Below, piece after piece: positions 1-8,631 of a DNA stretch of 64,000 nt; positions within the stretch are counted from its first letter, which is position 1, and each line of letters opens with the position of its first letter. The notes beneath the pieces are model-generated. The model did not search any database. It was not told where the DNA came from and saw only the letters and a list, made by a program, of their open reading frames with translations. Both the position numbers and the translations under genes were made by a program. Source of the DNA: Burkholderiaceae bacterium (lineage in GTDB: Bacteria; Pseudomonadota; Gammaproteobacteria; Burkholderiales; Burkholderiaceae_C). Location: the NCBI GenBank assembly GCA_024235915.1, contig JACKLO010000013.1:144998-208997 (forward strand), given 5' to 3'.

Positions 1-354
1 CATGCGCGCGAAGGCCATGTCCGCGGCGCCGATCTGCAGCGGAATCATCCAGTTCGCGAAGCCCACGAAGGCCGGCATGATGGCGCCGAACACCATGATC
101 AGGCCGTGCATGGTCGTCAGCTGGTTGAACAGCTGCGGGTTCATGAACTGCAGGCCCGGCTGGAACAGCTCGGCGCGGATGCCCAGCGCCAGCACGCCGC
201 CGATCATCAGCATCGTGAACGAGAACAGCAGGTACAGCGTCCCGATGTCCTTGTGGTTGGTCGCGAAAACCCAGCGGCGCCAGCCGGTCGGGTGATGGTC
301 GTGCGCGTGGTCGTCGTGCGCGTGACCGCCATGGTGGTCGAGGACTGCACTCAT
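1..354 (-). CDS. ctaD: Cytochrome c oxidase subunit I, N-terminal part (cut by window edge)
   Basis: This is the first 118 codons of the catalytic subunit of the aa3-type terminal oxidase, an inner-membrane protein that carries heme a and the heme a3-CuB centre. The N-terminus is His/Asp-rich and is followed by the family signature TNHKDIGTLY. Two membrane helices are visible, and the TTMHG motif holds the first heme a histidine. The start is fixed by an AGGAGA ribosome site 7 bases upstream. It lies 24 bases after the subunit II gene on the same strand, the usual ctaC-ctaD order. The rest of the gene is outside the window. Confidence 0.95.
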   Translation of the reverse strand, partial: MSAVLDHHGGHAHDDHAHDHHPTGWRRWVFATNHKDIGTLYLLFSFTMLMIGGVLALGIRAELFQPGLQFMNPQLFNQLTTMHGLIMVFGAIMPAFVGFANWMIPLQIGAADMAFARM

Positions 355-378
355 GCGATTCTCCTGGGCGGATGCTGA

Positions 379-1545
379 TTACTTGCGGGCAGCCACGATC
401 TCGGCAGGCTGCACGAGCTTGCCGGTCTGGTTGCTCCAGGCGTTCTTGGTGTAGGTGATCACGGCAGCGATCTCGGTATCGGACAGCTGCTTCCAGGCTG
501 GCATCGTGCCGCCTGCGGCGCCGTTGAGCAGGATCTGGATCTGCGCCGCCGGGTCGTTCATGACGATGGCACTGCCATCCAGCGGCTTGATCGGGCCGGC
601 ACCCTTGCCGTTGGCCTGGTGGCAGGCCTGGCAGTTGGCCTGGTAGACCTTCTCGCCGCGTGCGACCAGATCGGCCAGCGCCCATTCCTTGTTCGGGTCG
701 TCGGCCAGCGCCTGCATTTCCTTCATCTTGCCGCCCACCCAGGCGGTGTACTCGGCCTGCGTCACCACCTTCACGTGGATCGGCATGTAGGCGTGCTCCT
801 TGCCGCACAGCTCGGCGCACTGGCCATAGAAGTCACCCGTCTTGTTCGCCTTGAACCAGGTGTCGCGCACGAAGCCGGGAATGGCGTCCTGCTTGACACC
901 CAGCGACGGCACCATCCAAGCGTGGATCACGTCGTTGGCCGTCGTGACGATGCGCACCTTCTTGTCCACCGGCACCACCAGCGGGTTGTCCACCTTCAGC
1001 AGGTAGTCGTCGCCTTGGGGCGTGCCGGCGTCGGACAGCTCACGCTGCGCGCTGTCCAGCGTGGCCAGGAAGCCGATGCCCTCGCCTTCACCCTTGAGGT
1101 AGTCGTAACCCCACTTCCACTGGTAGCCCGTGGCCTTGATGGTGATGTCGGCATTGGACGTGTCCTTCTGCGCCACCACCGTGCGTGTGGCCATGGCACC
1201 CATGCCGATGACGATCACGAAGGGCACGATGGTCCAGAGGATCTCGACCGTCAGGCTCTCGTGGAAGTTGGCGGCCTTGTGGCCCACCGACTTGCGATGC
1301 TTGAGGATCGAATAGAACATCACGCCGAAGACGGCGACGAAGATGCCCAGGCAGATGATCAGCATCACCCAGTGCAGCCACTGCTGCTGCTCGGCGATCT
1401 GTGACGCCGGCGGGTGCAGATTGAGCTGATTGACGGCCGGGCCACCCGGCAGGTCGTTCACCTGCGCCAGGGCCGAAGCAGCCCAACCGGCCAGCATGCC
1501 GCCGGCAGCGACGCGACGCAGCAGTTTCATCGTTGTCGTGATCAT
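379..1545 (-). CDS. ctaC: Cytochrome c oxidase subunit II with C-terminal cytochrome c domain
   Basis: This 388-residue protein is the electron entry subunit of the aa3/caa3 oxidase. It has a signal-like N-terminus of about 28 residues ending at SALAQ. Two membrane helices follow, the second with the motif EILWTIVPF. The periplasmic cupredoxin domain has the CuA ligands in CAELCGKEHAYM, and a fused cytochrome c domain has the heme site CQACH with a later methionine in GTMPAW. The start is chosen because ATG at 1545 overlaps the stop of the upstream DUF2244 gene (ATGA), which suggests translational coupling. The fused heme domain is common in this group and identifies a caa3-like subunit II. 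Confidence 0.95.
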   Translation of the reverse strand: MITTTMKLLRRVAAGGMLAGWAASALAQVNDLPGGPAVNQLNLHPPASQIAEQQQWLHWVMLIICLGIFVAVFGVMFYSILKHRKSVGHKAANFHESLTVEILWTIVPFVIVIGMGAMATRTVVAQKDTSNADITIKATGYQWKWGYDYLKGEGEGIGFLATLDSAQRELSDAGTPQGDDYLLKVDNPLVVPVDKKVRIVTTANDVIHAWMVPSLGVKQDAIPGFVRDTWFKANKTGDFYGQCAELCGKEHAYMPIHVKVVTQAEYTAWVGGKMKEMQALADDPNKEWALADLVARGEKVYQANCQACHQANGKGAGPIKPLDGSAIVMNDPAAQIQILLNGAAGGTMPAWKQLSDTEIAAVITYTKNAWSNQTGKLVQPAEIVAARK

Positions 1546-2126
1546 CGTTGCGATTCCAGTTCCAATTCCTGTGTCTCCAGCGGCGCGAGCCCCGACTGCG
1601 CGCGACGCAGGGCCCGACGCAGTTCCTGCGCCAAGACGGCCCGGTGTTCTGGCCGCAGGAAGCGGCCGATCTGGATGCGTCGCCCTTCGCCGGCGAGTTC
1701 CACCAGCGAACCCTGCGCCTGCGCGGGTTCGACGCTCAGCCATTCCGCGCGAAAGTCGGCGCGTTCCACCTGCGGCCCCAGCCAGCGCTCCACGACCAGT
1801 TCCCGTCCGCTGAGCGTGATGGTCTCGCGGTCGGCCGCATGGCGGGCATAGATGACCAGCGCCGCCCCGACGAGCAGCACCTCGACGCCGGCGAAGGCCA
1901 GCACGAACGGTGCGCCATGCCACCAGAACGCAGCACCGATCAGCAGCGACACGGCACACAGCGACAGGTAGACCCAGAGCAGCTGGTGCGGGGTGATGGA
2001 GCAGTTGCGCCGCAGCACCCACTGCAGTGCCTCGCGCCCGTTGGCCGCGGGCATCACCCGCCCGAACCGCCACGCAGGCGCGGCCGCGGGGGCCGGCCAG
2101 GGGGAAGGGGCAGTGACGGTGCTCAT
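1542..2126 (-). CDS. DUF2244 domain membrane protein beside cytochrome oxidase genes
   Basis: This is a roughly 194-residue protein of the DUF2244 family, function unknown. Two adjacent hydrophobic helices (QLLWVYLSLCAVSLLIGAAF and a following one) are succeeded by a soluble domain with the family pattern LVVERW and a conserved IQIGRFL segment. It directly precedes ctaC with a 4-base ATGA overlap, the usual place of this family in Burkholderiales, so a role linked to oxidase assembly or expression is an inference from position. The start is uncertain: ATG at 2126 is used here, and an in-frame GTG at 2180 would add 18 residues. Neither has a clear ribosome site. Confidence 0.8.
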   Translation of the reverse strand: MSTVTAPSPWPAPAAAPAWRFGRVMPAANGREALQWVLRRNCSITPHQLLWVYLSLCAVSLLIGAAFWWHGAPFVLAFAGVEVLLVGAALVIYARHAADRETITLSGRELVVERWLGPQVERADFRAEWLSVEPAQAQGSLVELAGEGRRIQIGRFLRPEHRAVLAQELRRALRRAQSGLAPLETQELELESQR

Positions 2127-2252
2127 CGACACGGAACGGGCTGCAGTGGTTCGATCCTCGGCCTGAACTTCAGCATTCACCCGACACGGTCAGGGGTACC
2201 AAATATCAGTCTCGACTAATTCTATGCGCTTCGACCTGGATCAAACCAGAGC

Positions 2253-3143
2253 TCAGCGCCGGAGTATAGATCGCATGGCTTCCAGCTCCACCCGCGTCTC
2301 ACCCGACACAGGCACCTTGAGCCGTCCGCGCATGGCGTGACCGTAGACGATCTCGAAGGCCATCGCCGGCCGCGCGCCCCCGGCAGGGCTCAGGGTGGCC
2401 AGCAGTTCACGCCGCCAGCGCGGCGTGCGCAGCCCAGACCAACGGTCCGGATCGGCATTGCCACCCAGGCCCCGCAGTTCCCGCAGCAGCGCCTCGGCGT
2501 CCGGCCAGGTCAGCGTGAGCGTTTCCTGGTCCATCACCGGCTCGGCAAATCCCGCTTCCACCAGCATGTCACCAAGATCATGCATGTCCACCCACGGCGC
2601 TGCCGGCGGCGGCCAGCCCGACGCAGCATAGCGCTCACGCAGCGTCGGCAGCGTCCCCGGGCCCACCGTGGTGAACATCAGCACGCCATCTTCCGGCAAC
2701 ACGCGGTGCCAACGGCGCATCTCCGCCAAAGGGTCTGCGCACCAATGCAGGCCCATGTTGGCCCACAGCAGGTCGCCTGCGTTCGAGGTCAGGGCTGCGG
2801 CGGGCGTCAACGCCGCGGGTCGACGCCAGCGTCGAGGCGACCACCAGGGTGCCATCGGCAACGCCTCCCCGGCGACCCCGGCATCGTCAGGTGCGACGCG
2901 CAGCACGGAAGCCCCCGGGCACGCCTGGCGCAGCGGTTCGACACTGGCTTCATCGTGCCCGTACCAATCGATGATCCGCTGGGGCGGTTGCCGAAAGACC
3001 GGCAGCCGGTCGGCCATGCGACGAGCCACCTCACCATGCAACCAGGGTGGTTCCGTGGCTGCCGCCAATCGGCGCCGGATGTGGCGCAGCGCGGCGTCGT
3101 CAACGGCGCGCCGGGTCGTTGGGGCACGCATCGCATCGGCCAT
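2253..3143 (-). CDS. BioC-like SAM-dependent methyltransferase
   Basis: This 296-residue protein resembles the malonyl-ACP methyltransferase BioC family as it occurs in Burkholderiales. The N-terminal WLHGEVARRMADRL segment and the segment LLWANMGLHWCADPLAEM are typical of BioC-like proteins. The glycine-rich SAM loop is weak (IIDWYGHDEAS replaces the usual DxGxGxG), so activity as true BioC is unproven. The gene diverges from comF and the two candidate starts nearly touch. An alternative start at the second Met (3131) would leave more room for promoters. No other biotin gene is in the window. Confidence 0.7.
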   Translation of the reverse strand: MADAMRAPTTRRAVDDAALRHIRRRLAAATEPPWLHGEVARRMADRLPVFRQPPQRIIDWYGHDEASVEPLRQACPGASVLRVAPDDAGVAGEALPMAPWWSPRRWRRPAALTPAAALTSNAGDLLWANMGLHWCADPLAEMRRWHRVLPEDGVLMFTTVGPGTLPTLRERYAASGWPPPAAPWVDMHDLGDMLVEAGFAEPVMDQETLTLTWPDAEALLRELRGLGGNADPDRWSGLRTPRWRRELLATLSPAGGARPAMAFEIVYGHAMRGRLKVPVSGETRVELEAMRSILRR

Positions 3144-3168
3144 GCGAATCAGTATATTGATCCCCTCG

Positions 3169-3855
3169 ATGCAACGGTTTTCTCGAATCGATCGCCTGCG
3201 TGCACCCGGGCAATGCGAACGCTGCCGCCGCTGGACGCAGGGCCGGCTCTGCAGCGACTGCTGCCCCCCGGAGGCCGCGACGCGTTGCCCCGGCTGTGGT
3301 TTGCGGCTGGCGGTGGCTGGTGCGCCGTGCGGCGCCTGCCTCGCGCACCCACTGCCGCTGCACCACTGCCACTGTGCGGTGGACTACGCGCCGCCGTGGG
3401 ACCACCTGATCGTGCAGTTCAAGTACCACGGCGCGGTCGACTTGGCCGATGCGCTGAGCTTGCGCCTTGCCGATGCCCTGCCGGCCGGCGCCGCCGCGGC
3501 CGTGGACATCGTGCTGCCGATGCCGCTGAGCCGCGAGCGGTTGGCTGAACGCGGCTACAACCAGGCCTGGGAACTGGCGCGTCGCGTGGCGCACCGCCAC
3601 CGGCTCAAGGCCAACGCCCTGGCTTTGCAGCGCCCGGTGCACCGCGACCCCCAGGCCGGGCTGGATCGCGCCGAACGCCGCCGCAACCTGCGCGGCGTGT
3701 TCACCGTGCCTCGACCACGCCAGGTGGCCGGCGGCCATGTCGCACTCGTGGACGACGTGATGACCACCGGGGCCACGCTGGCCGAGGCTGCGCAGGCGTT
3801 GCTTGACGCCGGCGCTGCATCGATCCAGGCCTGGGTTCTGGCGCGCACGCCTTGA
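3169..3855 (+). CDS. comF: ComF family phosphoribosyltransferase-like protein
   Basis: This 228-residue protein has an N-terminal zinc-finger-like part with four CxxC-type pairs (CERC, CSDC, CPGC, CGAC) and a C-terminal phosphoribosyltransferase fold with the PRPP-binding motif LVDDVMTTGATL. Both are the marks of ComF/GntX proteins, which act in DNA uptake or use of DNA as nutrient. A longer form could start at ATG 3142, but that codon overlaps the start of the divergent methyltransferase, so 3169 is preferred. trmL follows after 22 bases on the same strand. Confidence 0.85.
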   Translation: MQRFSRIDRLRAPGQCERCRRWTQGRLCSDCCPPEAATRCPGCGLRLAVAGAPCGACLAHPLPLHHCHCAVDYAPPWDHLIVQFKYHGAVDLADALSLRLADALPAGAAAAVDIVLPMPLSRERLAERGYNQAWELARRVAHRHRLKANALALQRPVHRDPQAGLDRAERRRNLRGVFTVPRPRQVAGGHVALVDDVMTTGATLAEAAQALLDAGAASIQAWVLARTP

Positions 3856-3877
3856 CCGGCACTCCCGGCACTCCCAG

Positions 3878-4348
3878 ATGTTCCACATCGTTCTGATCGC
3901 CCCCGAGATCCCGCCCAACACCGGCAACGTGATCCGGCTGGCCGCCAACACCGGGTGCACCCTGCATCTGGTCGAACCGCTGGGCTTCTCGATGGACGAC
4001 AAGCTGCTGCGCCGGGCCGGCCTGGACTACCACGAGTACGCCGCTGTGCAGCGCCATGCCGATTGGGGAGCACTGTGCGCCACGGCCGGCGGCGACGCCA
4101 CCCGGCGCTTTGCCTTCACCACAAGGGGCAGCCAGCCCATGGCCGACGTCGCCTGGCAGCCGGGCGATTGGCTGGTCTTCGGCAGCGAATCTCAGGGCCT
4201 GCCGCCCACACTGCGCGACAGTTTTCCGCCGACGCAGCGAGTGCGCCTGCCGATGCGGCCGGGACAGCGCAGCCTGAACCTGAGCAACGCCGTGGCGGTG
4301 GCCGTCTTCGAGGCCTGGCGGCAGCAGGGTTACGCCGGCGGCGGCTGA
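3878..4348 (+). CDS. trmL: tRNA (cytidine(34)-2'-O)-methyltransferase
   Basis: This 156-residue single-domain SPOUT enzyme methylates the ribose of wobble nucleotide 34 in tRNA-Leu isoacceptors. It starts with the family signature MFHIVLIAPEIPPNTGNVIR, has LVFGSESQGLP in the knot region and ends with the SAM-binding stretch RSLNLSNAVAVAVFEA. The length is typical of TrmL (YibK). It converges with gpsA and overlaps its end by 19 bases. Enterobacteria also keep this gene near secB-gpsA. Confidence 0.95.
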   Translation: MFHIVLIAPEIPPNTGNVIRLAANTGCTLHLVEPLGFSMDDKLLRRAGLDYHEYAAVQRHADWGALCATAGGDATRRFAFTTRGSQPMADVAWQPGDWLVFGSESQGLPPTLRDSFPPTQRVRLPMRPGQRSLNLSNAVAVAVFEAWRQQGYAGGG

Positions 4349-5329
4349 AGGGTCTCGGCGCGCGTCGGGCGCCCCATCAGCTGCGCCATCGCATCGGCCG
4401 GCGCCAGCCGTCCATTGAGCACCGCCACCACCGCCTCGGTGATCGGCATCTCGACGCCGAGCGAACGCGCCCGTGCCAGCACCGTGGCCGCGCTGTACAC
4501 GCCTTCGGACACGTGACCGAGTTCGGCCAGGATGCGCGGCAGGTCAATCCCTGGGCCAGCAGCAGGCCGACGCGACGGTTGCGCGACAGGTCGCCGGTGG
4601 CGGTGAGCACCAGTCACCCAGGCCCGACAGCCCCATGAAGGTCTCGGCCCGCGCGCCCAGGGCCGGCCGAGGCGCGTCATCTCGGCCAGCCCGCGCGTGA
4701 CGAGCGCCGCACGTGCATTGAGGCCGGGCTGGGGCATGCCATCGACGATGCCCGTGGCGATGGCCAGCACGTTCTTCACCGCGCCGCCCACTTCGACCCC
4801 GACCACGTCGTCGCTGCTGTAGACACGCAGGCTGTCGCTGTGGAAGGCCTCGACCGCCCGCGCAACAAGCGCCGGATCTGCGCTGGCGGCCACCAAGGCC
4901 GTGGGCTGGCTGCGAGCCACCTCCAGCGCAAAGCTGGGCCCCGAGAGCACCCGCAAAGGCGCTTCCGGGCGCTCCTCGCGGGCGACCTCGTGGCCGAGGC
5001 GGCCACTGCCCTGTTCGAAGCCCTTGCACAGCCAGAGCACGCCGCGCGCGTCCGGCAACTGGCGCAGCAGCGCGCGCGCAGCCGGCCATCGGCGTGGCCA
5101 CCACGGTCAGGCCGCCGACGCCGTGCGCCAGCGCATGGTTCAGGTCGGCCGTGATGTGCAGCGACGCAGGCAGCGGTTCGCCCGCCAGGTAGCGCGCGTT
5201 CTGCCGATCGCGGCGCAGCGCATCGGCCTGCGCCGGGTCGCGCGCCCACAGGATCACGTCGTGGCGTCCGGCGGCCGCCATCGCCAGAGCCGTGCCCCAG
5301 GCGCCGGCCCAAAGCATGGCAATGCGCAT
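4330..5329 (-). pseudogene. gpsA: Glycerol-3-phosphate dehydrogenase [NAD(P)+], reading frame broken by four indels
   Basis: GpsA reduces dihydroxyacetone phosphate to sn-glycerol 3-phosphate for phospholipid synthesis. The sequence is recognisable end to end but moves through the frames: N-terminus from 5329, then LPDARGVLWLCKGFE, GPSFALEVARSQPTAL and VKNVLAIATGIVDG in a second frame, ETFMGLSGLGD back in the first, LTATGDLSRNRRVGLLLAQG in a third, and ILAELGHVSEGVYSAA in the second. This fits one inserted base near 5071-5080 and single deleted bases near 4665, 4612 and 4542. Corrected length is 1002 bases, 333 residues, normal for GpsA. The first glycine of the dinucleotide motif is Trp (WAGAWG), one base from Gly. 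Because the gene is normally essential and the next three genes show the same kind of damage, sequencing error is more likely than a true pseudogene. Confidence 0.85.
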
Positions 5330-5366
5330 CGTGGGCCCTGAGGCCCGCGCCGAGCGTCTACGGCGC

Positions 5367-5841
5367 TCAGTTGGCGCCGGTGATGATGCGCGAACCGCCG
5401 TTGGCTTCAGCGGCCTGGGCCTGCTGCTGCGCCTCGAACATGGCCTGGAAGTTCACTTCCGTCAGCAGGATCGGCGGGAAGCCGGCGCGCGTGCAGACGT
5501 CCGACACGATGGCGCGCAGATACGGGTAAATCATCTGCGGGCAGACGATGCTGACGATGCCCTGCATCTGCTCCTGCGGCACGTTGCGGATCTCGAAGAT
5601 GCCGGCCTGCTTGGCCTCGACGAGGAACAGCACCTTGTCCTGCACCTTGGTCGTCACGGTGGCGGTGACGGTGACCTCGAAGATGCCTTCGGCCACGGCT
5701 TCGGCCGCCATGCCGAGTTGATGTCGACCTGCGGCTGCTGCTGCTCGAGCAGGATCTGCGGCGAGTTGGGCTGTTCCAGCGACAGGTCCTTCAGGTACAT
5801 GCGCTGGATGTTGAACACTGAGGGGTGTTGTCTTCGGCCAT
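5367..5841 (-). pseudogene. secB: Protein-export chaperone SecB, frame broken by two single-base deletions
   Basis: SecB is the cytosolic tetrameric chaperone that holds preproteins unfolded for SecA. From the ATG at 5841 the frame reads MAEDNTPQ and is then lost. The family stretch from IQRMYLKDLSLEQPN to QQPQVDIN is in another frame, and LGMAAEAVAEGIFEVTVTAT to the end is in a third. One missing base near 5819 and one near 5717 restore an uninterrupted 158-residue protein (475+2 bases), the normal SecB length. It sits between grxC and gpsA as in many proteobacteria. Probably intact in the organism. Confidence 0.85.
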
Positions 5842-5913
5842 GGGTGTCTTCCGGTTGAATCGCGGATTATCACCCGCCGGCCATGGCGCCCCGTGGTGCC
5901 GGCCACACCAGGG

Positions 5914-6176
5914 TCAGGCAGGGGCCCCAAGCAGCGGCATCAGGCCGCCGCGCTGGTCGAGGTCGAACAGGTCGTCGCAACCGCCGACGTGGGTGTCGCC
6001 GATGAAGATCTGCGGCACCGTGCGGCGTCGGTGATCTGCATCATGTGGTCACGGGCACCGGGGTCAGGTCGACCCGGATCTCCTCGATCTGCGCCACGCC
6101 CCGCTTCTGCAGCAGCATCTTTGCGCGCACGCAGTAGGGGGCAGACCTGCGTGGTGTACATGCGGACGGGATTCAT
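5914..6176 (-). pseudogene. grxC: Glutaredoxin 3 (GrxC), frame broken by three indels
   Basis: This is a small dithiol glutaredoxin that reduces disulfides with glutathione. It starts MNPVRMYTTQVCP. After removing one extra base from a five-G run at 6137-6141, the active site reads CPYC followed by VRAKMLLQKRG. Further on, the frame must gain one base near 6066 and one near 6029, after which it continues with VPQIFIGDTHVGGCDDL and ends LMPLLGAPA at 5914. The corrected length of 264 bases, 87 residues, is typical. It lies between the rhodanese gene and secB, the conserved order. Confidence 0.8.
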
Positions 6177-6235
6177 GCCTGCATTGTGCGTATGTCGCCG
6201 CGAGCCTGCAGCCGCCGCGCCGATGCCCGCGCAGA

Positions 6236-6665
6236 TTACGCCGTCTTCTCCACCGGCAAGCTGGCGTCAGCCCAGCCCGGTTCCCGCCGGCCAGCGCCAC
6301 GGCCTTCTCGAAGCCCCTGCTTGCGCAGCACGGCGCCGCACAGCACGGCGGCGCGCGCGCCGGAGGCGCAGGTCACGATCACCGGCGTCGTCTTGTTCGA
6401 CGGCAGGGCCTTAGCGCCGTCCAGGCTGCCAAAGGGCACGTTCTTCGCGCCCACCGGATGGCCGGCAGCGAATTCGGCAGGCTCGCAGACGTCGATCAGC
6501 ACGCCCTTCTCGCGGTTGATCAGGCGCACGGCCTCGTTGGCTGACACCTTGCCGCCGCCGCTGGCGCGGACAGCGACGTCCGCAGCAGCATCGCGCCGGA
6601 CGTCACCGCCAGCACACCAGCATCCAGTTCTCGCGCAGGAAGTCCAACACGGTGAAGGCATCCAA
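6236..6665 (-). pseudogene. Membrane-anchored rhodanese-like protein, frame broken by about four indels
   Basis: This is a single rhodanese domain (sulfur-transferase fold) behind an N-terminal membrane anchor, matching YibN-type proteins that precede grxC-secB. The core VSANEAVRLINREKGVLIDV and the active-site loop TCASGARA are clear in one frame, with the catalytic cysteine in CASG. GFEKAVALAGGNRA and DASLPVEKTA need one removed base near 6314 and one added near 6276. The N-terminus reads DAFTVLDFLRENWMLV from a possible TTG at 6665 and needs two added bases before the core. Corrected length is 432 bases, 143 residues. The true start is uncertain. The gene diverges from gpmA. Confidence 0.7.
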
Positions 6666-6697
6666 TCAGGGAAACCCGCGATTATAGAATTCGGCGC

Positions 6698-7447
6698 ATG
6701 CATACCCTGGTCCTGCTCCGTCACGGCGAATCCACCTGGAACCTCGAGAACCGCTTCACCGGCTGGACCGACGTGGAGCTCACGCCCACCGGCGTGTCCC
6801 AGGCCCGAGAGGCCGGCCGGCTGCTGAAGGCCGAGGGTTTCGAGTTCGACTGCTGCTACACCTCGGTGCTGCGGCGCGCCATCTGGACGCTGTGGCACTG
6901 CATGGACACGATGGAGCGCACCTGGTTGCCGGTGGTCAACCGCTGGCAGCTCAACGAACGCCACTACGGTGCGCTGCAGGGCCTGAACAAGGCCGACATG
7001 GCCCAGCAGTACGGTGACGCGCAGGTGCTCGTCTGGCGCCGCAGCTACGACACACCGCCGCCGGCGCTGACGGCCGAAGACCCGCGTTGTGAGCGCAGCG
7101 ACCCGCGTTATGCCGGCCTCGCGCCTGCGCAGGTGCCGCTGACCGAGTGCCTGAAGGACACCGTGGCCCGCGTGCTGCCGCTGTGGCACGACGAGCTGGC
7201 GCCGCAGATCCGTGCCGGCAAGCGCCTGCTGGTGGCGGCCCACGGCAACAGCATGCGCGCCCTGGTGAAGTACCTGGACGGCATCAGCGACGCCGACATC
7301 GTGGGCGTCAACATCCCCAATGGCGTGCCGCTGGTCTACACGCTGGACGCCGACCTCAAGCCCATCGCCAAGCGCTACCTGGGCGACGCCGAGGCCGTGG
7401 CCGCGGCCGCCGCGGCGGTGGCCGCGCAGGGTCAGGCCAAGCCGTAG
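6698..7447 (+). CDS. gpmA: 2,3-bisphosphoglycerate-dependent phosphoglycerate mutase
   Basis: This 249-residue cytosolic enzyme interconverts 3- and 2-phosphoglycerate in glycolysis and gluconeogenesis. It opens with LVLLRHGESTWN, which carries the phosphorylated histidine (His9), has the substrate loop NERHYGALQGLNK, and holds the second histidine in LLVAAHGNSMRAL. Length is standard for the family. The C-terminus has an alanine-rich tail. It is divergent from the rhodanese gene, and its last 16 bases overlap the convergent HD-GYP-like gene. The reading frame is clean, in contrast to the damaged genes just upstream. Confidence 0.97.
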   Translation: MHTLVLLRHGESTWNLENRFTGWTDVELTPTGVSQAREAGRLLKAEGFEFDCCYTSVLRRAIWTLWHCMDTMERTWLPVVNRWQLNERHYGALQGLNKADMAQQYGDAQVLVWRRSYDTPPPALTAEDPRCERSDPRYAGLAPAQVPLTECLKDTVARVLPLWHDELAPQIRAGKRLLVAAHGNSMRALVKYLDGISDADIVGVNIPNGVPLVYTLDADLKPIAKRYLGDAEAVAAAAAAVAAQGQAKP

Positions 7448-8547
7448 AGCCGCTCCGGCGGCACCCGCACCACCAGCTTGCGTTCGGCCGAAGGGCCCAC
7501 GATGGCGTGGGCCTTCTCGCGCGTGTCGCGGGCAATGGTGTCCACGATCGGTGCCCCCGCAGCATTGGTGATGGCGGCCACCCGCGGCGTGCGCGCGTCG
7601 TCACCCCGGCGCACCACCACGGCCCGTTCGCCGCTGGCCAGTTGCACGAAGTCGCCCGGCGGGTAGATGCCGTAGGCCTTGATGACCGCCGCAGCCACCG
7701 GGCTCCCGTCGGCCTCCAGAAACATCTGCCGCGCCGCCTCCTGGATCGGCAAGGCGGGGCGCGACGCGCGCGGGCTGATCTTGGCCATGAACACGTCCGC
7801 CAGTCGCAAGGCCACGGCCAGCGGCGTGGGTGCCTCCAGGCCGGCCGGGTAGCCGCTGCCACCCCGCCGTTCGTGGTGCTGTGCCACGGCGTCGAGCCAG
7901 GTGGCATCGTCGATGCCTGCGGAGCGCAGCGCCGCCACTGCAGCGTCGGGATGGGCGCGCAACTCGGCGCGCTGCCCCTCGGTCAGCCGGTTGTCGCTGG
8001 AGGCCAACCGGCCCTGAAGCTCGACGATGGCCAGGTTCATCGTCAGCGCCGCCTTCACGAAGCGCAGGCGATCGTCCTCAGACCAGCCCAACCGCTGCGC
8101 CGCGAGTTCAGCCACCAGGGCCGTGTGCAGTGCGTGCGCCAGCCCGTAGCGCTGCAGCCGCGTCGGGTCCTGGCGGATGGTGAGGTAGATGGCAATGTCC
8201 CCATCACGCTGGGCCAGGGCCACGAAGTTCTGGGCAAAGCGTTGCAGACGCTCCCCGAAGTCCGCTTCGGTGATGCTGGCCAGCACGTGCTCCAGCCGGG
8301 TCGGCGCCTGGGCCCAGAGATCGAACAGGGTCAGTGGCCGTTCAGGGTGCGCGGCCTTCACCGCGCGCACACGGGCCACTTCGGCGTCCTCGACCGTCGA
8401 ACCCCGGTCCACCAGCTGCTCGAGCTGGCGTTCGGAGGCCACGATCTGCCCACGCGCCAGCAGCAGCACCCCATTGGCATCCAGGATGTCGAAGGGCAGC
8501 GGTTCCCCGACACGGATCTCGCCCGAGACGTCGCCGAGCTGGGCCAT
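7432..8547 (-). CDS. Degenerate HD-GYP domain protein
   Basis: This 371-residue cytosolic protein has the outline of an HD-GYP domain, the family of cyclic-di-GMP phosphodiesterases. Retained parts are a histidine pair near 138-141, H199 in RAHPDAA, HHER at 224-227 and GSGYP at 230-234. The HD dyad expected in AALLHDIGK is replaced by ALTMNLAIVEL around residues 167-176, so metal binding and catalysis are probably lost. The usual GYP-loop aspartate is Gly (HHERRGGSGYP). A strong ribosome site (AAGGAG) lies 8 bases before the start. It may be a ligand-sensing or protein-binding relic. It follows the PRPP synthetase-like gene by 84 bases on the same strand. Confidence 0.75.
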   Translation of the reverse strand: MAQLGDVSGEIRVGEPLPFDILDANGVLLLARGQIVASERQLEQLVDRGSTVEDAEVARVRAVKAAHPERPLTLFDLWAQAPTRLEHVLASITEADFGERLQRFAQNFVALAQRDGDIAIYLTIRQDPTRLQRYGLAHALHTALVAELAAQRLGWSEDDRLRFVKAALTMNLAIVELQGRLASSDNRLTEGQRAELRAHPDAAVAALRSAGIDDATWLDAVAQHHERRGGSGYPAGLEAPTPLAVALRLADVFMAKISPRASRPALPIQEAARQMFLEADGSPVAAAVIKAYGIYPPGDFVQLASGERAVVVRRGDDARTPRVAAITNAAGAPIVDTIARDTREKAHAIVGPSAERKLVVRVPPERLYGLA

Positions 8548-8631
8548 CGGTGTCTCTCCTTATCGGGCCGAAGACGGGCTCGTCATTGACCAAATGTACC
8601 CCGCCTGCACAACGGGCCGGCGTACCGCCGA

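Noticed and set aside
4330..6665. Reading gpsA, secB, grxC and the rhodanese gene as true pseudogenes from genome decay
   Set aside because: All four lie in one 2 kb block and carry only single-base indels. They regain family length when corrected, and two are normally essential or strongly conserved. Sequencing error explains this better, though raw reads are needed.
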